Assembly (NCBI GenBank): GCA_026392575.1
Contig: JAPLBU010000261.1
Location: 1 to 11,068 of the forward strand
Origin: Actinomycetota bacterium
GTDB lineage: Bacteria > Actinomycetota > Actinomycetes > S36-B12
Reading direction: 5' to 3'
Length of the DNA stretch: 11,068 nucleotides
Of the stretch, positions 6,361 to 11,068 are shown in pieces. The position numbers were made by a program, and so were the translations under genes. The notes beneath the pieces were generated by a model that was not told the origin of the DNA, made no database searches, and worked only from the letters and a program-made list of their open reading frames with translations. Within the stretch, counting starts at the first letter, position 1, and every line of letters starts with the position of its first letter.

Positions 6361-6366
6361 CCACCT

Positions 6367-6657
6367 GTGACGACAGCCGCCCTCGTGTTCTGGATCATCG
6401 CCATCATCCTGTTCATCTTCGGGGTGGTGTTCGTCCTCGTGGGCCTGAACAGCGAGCGCGTCTACTGGTCGCAGCGCGACCCCGCGGGCGATGCCCGCAA
6501 GGACGCCACCAGGCTCTCAGACATCATCAAGCGCACCGGGCACTACGCCACCGGCGAATACCGGGCACCCTTGCGGATCACCGCGATCGGCGTCCTCATC
6601 TGCGAGATCGCCATCGGATTCGCCGTCATCGCACTGATCGTCACGCTTACCAGCTGA
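6367..6657 (+). CDS. Small two-helix membrane protein, function unknown
   Basis: A 96-residue protein with a long N-terminal hydrophobic helix (about 4-27, AALVFWIIAIILFIFGVVFV), a polar central loop of about 40 residues (NSERVYWSQRDPAGDARKDATRLSDIIKRTGHYATGEYRA, about 29-67), and a second helix (about 70-94). I do not recognise the family. The loop has mixed charge, with RDPAGDARKDATR at 37-49, and both ends are short, so the protein is a hairpin in the membrane with the loop on one side. It starts with GTG, divergent from the Prim-PolC gene across 39 bases, and ends 26 bases from the stop of the convergent cyclic-di-GMP gene. That it is a real gene is supported by its clean two-helix design and the promoter-like box at the right spacing. 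Confidence 0.75.
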   Translation: MTTAALVFWIIAIILFIFGVVFVLVGLNSERVYWSQRDPAGDARKDATRLSDIIKRTGHYATGEYRAPLRITAIGVLICEIAIGFAVIALIVTLTS

Positions 6658-6683
6658 CGTTTGACCAGCACCGCGCTATCGCG

Positions 6684-9191
6684 TCAAGCAGGTCGGACCG
6701 GCAGCACGCGCGGAAGAACCTCGCCAGCGGGCACATCCTCGAATGGCATCGGCCGACCGAGGTAGAACCCCTGGGCGTATTCACACCCCATCTCCCGCAG
6801 GGCAGCCAACTGCTCGGCCGTCTCGACACCCTCGGCGACGGCCTTCTTGCCGAATCGGTAGATCAGGTCGAGCATCGATCGGACGAGCTCGAAATCCTCG
6901 TCATTGCGCATCATCTCGTCGACGAAGGACTTGTCGACCTTGACGATGTCGGCGGGTACCGAGCGGAACGAGTCCAGGCCCGCATAGCCCGTACCGAAGT
7001 CATCGATGGCCACGTGCATCCCGAGGCCACGAAGTGCGGTCAGGGTCTCGATCGCGGTGCGACCCGCGCTGAGAGTCTCCTCCTCGGTGACCTCGACCGT
7101 CATGGCTGCCGGTGGGACGCCGAACTCCGCGAGCGCCAACTGGACCGTGGTGATCGCCGTCGCGTTCAGCCACTGGGGTGGCGCATTGAAGGCCACCCTG
7201 ACCTCGTGGCCGCTCTCAAGCCATCGCGACGCTGCCGAGCATGACTGACGAACGACCTGATCGGTCAGCGCACCCATCAGCCCGAGTTCGGCGGCCAGGG
7301 GCAGGAACGCCGACGGCATCACGAGCCCGCCGTCCGTCCCACGCAGCCGCACCAGGGTCTCAGCGGCGACCATGCGTCCGGTGGAGATGAGCGTGATGGG
7401 CTGGAACAGGCAGACCAGTCCGTCGTTCTCGAGGGCAGCGCGCAGGAGTTGCTCCGTGCCCATTCGCTCGATGGCGGGTCGGTCGTCGCCCGGCTCGAAG
7501 TGGGCGGCCTGCCGCCGTCCGCCCTGCTTCGCCCGCTGCAGCGCGATGTCCGCTCCGCGGAGCAGGTCGCCGGGAATCTCCGTGGACGCGTCGGACTGCG
7601 CAGATCCGATGCTGACCGACACCGGCACCGGCCGGCCGTCGAGGATGAACGGCTCGAGTGCACTTGTCAGGAGCCGCTGGGCGAGATCACCCAGAGCATC
7701 GTCCTGGATCGTCCGAGGCCGCAGGACGGCGAACTCATCACCCCCCGTCCGTACGAGGAAGTCGCGTGGCGCGAGCACTTCGGCGAAGCGCTGCGCCATC
7801 TGAATGATCAGCTGGTCACCCACCAGGTGCCCCAGCCCGTTGTTGACTACCTTCAGGTCGTCAATATCGAGGATCAGCAGCCCGACGGGTGCATCCGAGA
7901 CATCGGCCAGCGCTGCCTCAAGGCGTTCGACGAGGGCGGCGCGGTTGGGCAGCCCCGTCAGGCTGTCGCGTCGCGCCTGCTGCCTCAGCAGTTCCTCCGA
8001 CACCCGGTCGGCGGTGACGTCCTCCAGCACGAGGACGGCGAACTCCTCAGCTCCGTCGCCCGAGCCCTCAGCGGCGGGCGCACCCGGCTCCGAGAACCTC
8101 CTCGACATTGTCGGCCGCAGCCATCGCACCGACCCATCCCTGCTCAGCGCGTGCATGTCGCGACCGGAGTCGAGGTCCGGGAGACCCATCGGCTGCGCGG
8201 GTGTCAACAGGGCGGACAGGCGGACGCCCCGCACCTCGTCGCCGGGCAGCCCGACGATGGCGAGGAAGGCCGGATTCGCCTCCCTGATGACCGGATAGGA
8301 GTCCGGCGGCAGGGTCACCCAGGCAGCGGGCACGGGAGACTCCCGGAATACGGCCCCCAGCATGGCCGATGAGCGAACGATGGCGCCCTCGATCTCGCGG
8401 CGCTCGCTGACCACCGATGCCAGCACGAAGACCGACACCGTCAGGACCAGCAGGTACATCTGGATCGCAAAGACGTCACTTGCCGTCATCGGCGTGGACA
8501 GGTCGTACACGCCCGTCTCCACCGACGCAGAGACCGACACCGCAAGCACCGTGAGACCGGTGAGTGAAGCCGTGAGCGGAACGGGGTAGCGGACAGCAGC
8601 TGCGATCAGCAGGGGCAGCACGAGGTACTGGGAGCCGGGCACCACGGTCCCGAATGGTGAGAAGAAGATGAGCAGCAGGACGCCGACAACGACGAAGCCG
8701 CCCAGAATCTGCTCGCGGCTCTCCGGGGGTCGCAGCGCCGTCCAGCGCCAGCGGTACAGGCCCAGCACCGTCGCTGAGCCGGCGATCAGTCCGACCATCG
8801 TGCTCAGCCCCACCTCCGCCAAGGCTTCCGACGCAGCGATCGCCGTCAGCGCGACCCACGGCACATCGGCGCCCAGCCCGGAGTGGTCCCGACGGTTCCG
8901 CCGGATGATCCATGCGTACCCGAGGATCGCCAGGAGATCGACACCCACTTGCAGGACGACGAACCACAGGGGCAGATCGAGCCAGGCGTATCCGAGCGCC
9001 AGACCGACGGCTGTCGGAACCAGCAGAGGCCACCAGCGCCTCCGTGGCAGCACGACGAGGAGACCAGCGGCCAGGCCCCCGCCCACCCACACGATCGCGA
9101 TCCCCTGCGCCGACACGATGAGCGGCTCGATGACGAGCAGGTAGACAACCCACAGGCACGACCACAGGAACAGATCACGCAGCCTCGCCAC
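6684..9191 (-). CDS. Membrane-bound PAS-GGDEF-EAL cyclic-di-GMP synthase/phosphodiesterase
   Basis: An 835-residue signalling protein. An N-terminal MASE1-like membrane region with about eight hydrophobic segments (1-262) precedes a PAS-like domain (about 275-395). Next come a GGDEF domain (about 402-565) and an EAL domain (about 580-820). The GGDEF site is intact (RTGGDEFAVL, 481-490; LDIDDLK, 441-447). The product-inhibition RxxD site reads APRD, so feedback inhibition is probably lost. The EAL signature is ETL (611-613), a tolerated variant. The other catalytic residues are present: Asn669, Glu700, DDFGTG (730-735), Lys751, Glu787 and Gln807. It may therefore both make and break cyclic-di-GMP, with the membrane and PAS parts as sensors of unknown signal. 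The GTG start is fixed by GGGAGGG five bases upstream. It stands alone, divergent from the glycosyltransferase gene across 142 bases. Confidence 0.92.
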   Translation of the reverse strand: MARLRDLFLWSCLWVVYLLVIEPLIVSAQGIAIVWVGGGLAAGLLVVLPRRRWWPLLVPTAVGLALGYAWLDLPLWFVVLQVGVDLLAILGYAWIIRRNRRDHSGLGADVPWVALTAIAASEALAEVGLSTMVGLIAGSATVLGLYRWRWTALRPPESREQILGGFVVVGVLLLIFFSPFGTVVPGSQYLVLPLLIAAAVRYPVPLTASLTGLTVLAVSVSASVETGVYDLSTPMTASDVFAIQMYLLVLTVSVFVLASVVSERREIEGAIVRSSAMLGAVFRESPVPAAWVTLPPDSYPVIREANPAFLAIVGLPGDEVRGVRLSALLTPAQPMGLPDLDSGRDMHALSRDGSVRWLRPTMSRRFSEPGAPAAEGSGDGAEEFAVLVLEDVTADRVSEELLRQQARRDSLTGLPNRAALVERLEAALADVSDAPVGLLILDIDDLKVVNNGLGHLVGDQLIIQMAQRFAEVLAPRDFLVRTGGDEFAVLRPRTIQDDALGDLAQRLLTSALEPFILDGRPVPVSVSIGSAQSDASTEIPGDLLRGADIALQRAKQGGRRQAAHFEPGDDRPAIERMGTEQLLRAALENDGLVCLFQPITLISTGRMVAAETLVRLRGTDGGLVMPSAFLPLAAELGLMGALTDQVVRQSCSAASRWLESGHEVRVAFNAPPQWLNATAITTVQLALAEFGVPPAAMTVEVTEEETLSAGRTAIETLTALRGLGMHVAIDDFGTGYAGLDSFRSVPADIVKVDKSFVDEMMRNDEDFELVRSMLDLIYRFGKKAVAEGVETAEQLAALREMGCEYAQGFYLGRPMPFEDVPAGEVLPRVLPVRPA

Positions 9192-9195
9192 GCCG

Positions 9196-9203
9196 TCCCT
9201 CCC
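9196..9203 (-). promoter_or_regulatory. Strong ribosome binding site of the GGDEF-EAL gene
   Basis: Minus strand GGGAGGGA ends four bases before the GTG at 9191, with the GGAGG core well placed. It settles the GTG as the start rather than an internal codon. Confidence 0.7.
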
Positions 9204-9298
9204 GCCGCTACGCCCGGATACCTCTAGAACACGCTATCCAACGCATGGACCGCCCGCCCTGAACGCGCGCGAGCGTCGGGCCACCATTCCTGCCTCAC

Positions 9299-9304
9299 TA
9301 TGCT
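9299..9304 (+). promoter_or_regulatory. Possible -10 box for the glycosyltransferase-oxidase operon
   Basis: TATGCT matches 4 of 6 -10 positions and lies 29 bases before the GTG at 9334, ahead of a good ribosome binding site. No convincing -35 is seen at 16-18 bp upstream. The rest of the 142-base divergent gap (9192-9333) holds no other feature that I can support. Confidence 0.28.
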
Positions 9305-9319
9305 CGCCCCACCGAGCCT

Positions 9320-9325
9320 GGGGAG
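9320..9325 (+). promoter_or_regulatory. Ribosome binding site of the GT87-like gene
   Basis: GGGGAG lies eight bases before the GTG at 9334. It selects this start over the out-of-frame ATG at 9300. Confidence 0.6.
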
Positions 9326-9333
9326 TCCGTCCG

Positions 9334-10521
9334 GTGAGCCCATCAACGCAGCAGCGCAGCCCCGCCTGGGCGATCTACGCGGTCATCGCGGTCGCCTGGC
9401 TCGCGACCCGCGCGTTCGCACTGATGTCCGTCGATATGACGCCCTGGATGCTCAACGACCTCGACATCTACGCCGCGTGGCTCCCTCTTCTGCAGGACGG
9501 CGCCTTCCCCACGGGGGATCCCACGTGGCAGTACCCGCCCGGTATCGCGCCGGTGTTCCTCATCGCGGGAGCCATCCCCACCGACTTCCGCTGGGCCTTC
9601 ACCCTTGTCATCCTGGCTGCTGATGCCGCCATCATGGCCGCCCTCATGCGTGCGCATGCCCGTCGCGCCGGCTCCTCATGGCGCGGCCTGTGGATCTGGG
9701 CGCTCGCCGGGCTGATCGTCGGTTCGATCATGATGGTTCGATTCGACGTGGTGCCGACGATGTTCGCTGTCGGAGCCGTCCTGCTCGTCGCACGTCCGGC
9801 TCTCTCCGGGGTCAGCACGGCCCTGGGGCTGACCGTCAAGGTGTGGCCCGCGCTCATGCTGTTCGTCCTGCCCCGACGCTCGCTCACCCGCGGGGTGCTC
9901 GCTTTCATCGCGACCGCCGTCGTGGTCCTCGCCGCGTTCGGGATCCTGACCGACAACAGCCTGTCGTTCATCGGCAACCAGCAGGCCCGGGGCCTGCAGG
10001 TCGAATCGGTCGGTGCCCTCCCCTACGAGCTCTTCACCCTCTTCGGCGGCCAGGTGGCCTTCGGCCTGAAGTACGGCTCGATCCAGGTGCTCATGCAGGG
10101 GACGGAAGCCGTCGGACTCGCCATGACGGTGGCCGGGCTGGCGCTGTTCGCCCTGCTCGCGTGGGCGCGGCTGTCCGGGCGCCTGGAATCCGTGCCCGCC
10201 GGCGACGTCGCTCTCACGGTCATGCTGGTTGCGGTCGCGACCAGCCGCGTCTACTCCCCGCAGTTCAACGTCTGGCTCGTCGGACTCGCCGCCGTGGCCC
10301 TGATCAATGCCGCATCGCGCCAACGACTCGTCGTGACACTCGTGATCGGGGTGTCACTGCTGACCCAGATCGTCTACCCATGGTCCGCGACGCAACTGGT
10401 CACGGGCGAACCAGTCGCCATCATCGCTCAGACGCTGCGGATCGCCGGTTTGATGGCGGCTGTCGTGCTCGCCCTGCTCGCTATCCTGCGAACTCCACGG
10501 GCAGCAACGAGGGAGGGCTGA
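9334..10521 (+). CDS. GT87-like integral membrane glycosyltransferase (GT-C fold)
   Basis: A 395-residue protein with about ten membrane segments and the marks of the GT87/DUF2029 family. The first large loop holds NDLDIYAAW (41-49, an acidic residue expected at the active site) and WQYPPG (65-70). Later come MVRFDVVPT (134-142), LTVKVWPAL (166-174) and the loop NQQARGLQVESVGALPYEL (215-233), whose RGLQxES core is typical. Such enzymes use polyprenyl-phosphate sugars on the outer side of the membrane to add mannose or arabinose to lipids, glycans or proteins; PimE and AftC of mycobacteria are known examples. Substrate not predictable here. The GTG start has a good ribosome binding site, and the gene ends five bases before the oxidase gene, suggesting one operon. 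Confidence 0.82.
   Translation: MSPSTQQRSPAWAIYAVIAVAWLATRAFALMSVDMTPWMLNDLDIYAAWLPLLQDGAFPTGDPTWQYPPGIAPVFLIAGAIPTDFRWAFTLVILAADAAIMAALMRAHARRAGSSWRGLWIWALAGLIVGSIMMVRFDVVPTMFAVGAVLLVARPALSGVSTALGLTVKVWPALMLFVLPRRSLTRGVLAFIATAVVVLAAFGILTDNSLSFIGNQQARGLQVESVGALPYELFTLFGGQVAFGLKYGSIQVLMQGTEAVGLAMTVAGLALFALLAWARLSGRLESVPAGDVALTVMLVAVATSRVYSPQFNVWLVGLAAVALINAASRQRLVVTLVIGVSLLTQIVYPWSATQLVTGEPVAIIAQTLRIAGLMAAVVLALLAILRTPRAATREG
10510..10517 (+). promoter_or_regulatory. Ribosome binding site of the oxidase gene, inside the upstream gene
   Basis: AGGGAGGG lies within the last codons of the glycosyltransferase gene, nine bases before the ATG at 10527. It fixes that ATG as the start and points to joint transcription of the two genes. 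Confidence 0.6.
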
Positions 10522-10526
10522 TCGCG

Positions 10527-11068
10527 ATGCGCAACTGGTCCGAGCATGTCGAGTTCTCGGCAGCCTCCTTCTCCGAGCCCGGCACACTGGGCGACCTGCA
10601 GTCGCTGGTCGCATCGAGCGACCGGATCCGCGCCCTGGGAACGGCGCACTCATTCAACGACCTTGCCGACACCACCGGCATCCACGTGTCGGTTGCCGGT
10701 CTCTCGCGCGAGATCGAGATCGACGCGGGCCACAACATCGCACGGGTCTCCGCCGGGTTGCGCTACGGCGAGGCCGCGCGACTCCTCGACGAGCGCGGCT
10801 GGGCGATCCACAACATGGCTTCTCTCGGGCACATCTCCGTCGCCGGCACGATCGCCACCGGCACGCATGGCTCCGGAGACCGCAACCCAACCCTGTCAGC
10901 AGCCGTCCGCGGGCTCGATCTGGTCACCGCGACCGGCGACCTTGTGCACCTGTCCGCTGAAACGGCTCCCGATGAGTTCCCCGGCACGGTCGTCTCGCTC
11001 GGGGCCCTCGGGGTGGTCACCACCGTCGAACTCGCCATCGAGCCCGCCTTCGATATCCGGCAGTACGT
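10527..11068 (+). CDS. FAD-linked alditol/xylitol oxidase-like protein, N-terminal part (cut by window end)
   Basis: The open frame runs 180 codons to the window edge without a stop. It encodes the FAD-binding domain of a VAO-type oxidase: NWSEHVEFSA at the N-terminus (3-12), RALGTAHSFNDLADT (35-49) whose His41 aligns with the residue that binds FAD covalently in AldO-type enzymes, SAGLRYGEAARLLDERG (75-91), and SLGHISVAGTIATGTHGSG (99-117), the strongly conserved FAD loop. The pattern matches alditol/xylitol oxidases and related sugar-lactone oxidases, which oxidise a polyol with O2 and release peroxide; full length is normally about 415-420 residues. No export signal is seen. It follows the GT87-like gene by five bases. 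The exact substrate cannot be judged because the C-terminal substrate domain is missing. Confidence 0.85.
   Translation, partial: MRNWSEHVEFSAASFSEPGTLGDLQSLVASSDRIRALGTAHSFNDLADTTGIHVSVAGLSREIEIDAGHNIARVSAGLRYGEAARLLDERGWAIHNMASLGHISVAGTIATGTHGSGDRNPTLSAAVRGLDLVTATGDLVHLSAETAPDEFPGTVVSLGALGVVTTVELAIEPAFDIRQY

Noticed and set aside
6658..6690. Possible hairpin terminator between the convergent 96-residue and GGDEF-EAL genes
   Set aside because: Only a 4-bp CGCG/CGCG stem with weak outer TTGA/TCAA pairing and no T-run; too weak to call.
7449..8372. Plus-strand open frame of 307 codons opposite the GGDEF-EAL gene
   Set aside because: Antisense shadow of a gene with conserved catalytic motifs.
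9676..10323. Minus-strand open frame of 215 codons opposite the GT87-like gene
   Set aside because: Extremely rich in E, G, R, D and H from reverse reading of hydrophobic codons; no ribosome binding site or motif.
1..11068. CRISPR arrays, insertion sequences, tRNA or rRNA genes, phage or toxin-antitoxin modules
   Set aside because: No spaced direct repeats, transposase motifs, terminal repeats or RNA-gene signatures were seen on either strand.

Overview
The window looks like chromosomal DNA from a high-GC Gram-positive bacterium (Actinomycetota). It is GC-rich throughout with strong third-position G/C, at least five genes start with GTG, and there are promoters of the leaderless TANNNT type. 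The gene content also fits: an actinobacterial-type two-component drug exporter, a RibD-like reductase beside zapE, and a LigC/Prim-PolC pair of the kind known from mycobacteria. I cannot name a genus. There are no rRNA or tRNA genes, insertion sequences, CRISPR arrays or phage genes. Genes are tightly packed and no gene-free stretch exceeds about 150 bases.

Layout. (1) 1-1991, + strand: the 3' end of an ABC exporter ATPase gene, overlapping by four bases a 534-residue permease of the antibiotic-exporter type. (2) 2004-3494, - strand: an AFG1/ZapE ATPase gene, then five bases later a GlsB/YeaQ-type membrane protein, then a very small (38 codons) cysteine-rich protein gene. The small gene has its own strong ribosome binding site and a candidate promoter whose spacer holds a perfect 9+9 bp palindrome (ATACCCC/GGGGTAT type). 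(3) 3506-5275, + strand: a RibD C-terminal-domain reductase, overlapping by one base an ATP-dependent DNA ligase of the LigC type. The ligase frame is broken between motifs IV and V, with apparently 7-10 codons missing. (4) 5308-6327, - strand: the LigD-polymerase-like Prim-PolC, convergent to ligC. (5) 6367-6657, + strand: an unidentified two-helix membrane protein, divergent from Prim-PolC. Both of these genes have a TANNNT box exactly six bases before a GTG start, suggesting paired leaderless promoters. (6) 6684-9191, - strand: a membrane-anchored PAS-GGDEF-EAL cyclic-di-GMP protein. (7) 9334 to the end, + strand: a GT87-like membrane glycosyltransferase followed after five bases by a VAO-type FAD oxidase resembling alditol/xylitol oxidase, cut by the window end.

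How the genes relate: the ATPase and permease form one exporter. LigC and Prim-PolC are established partners in gap-filling repair in mycobacteria, so the broken ligase would leave the polymerase without its local partner. The other neighbours show operon-like spacing but no shared pathway that I can demonstrate. I found no clear new multi-gene system. The most interesting points are the palindrome-controlled cysteine-rich microprotein and the damaged ligase.
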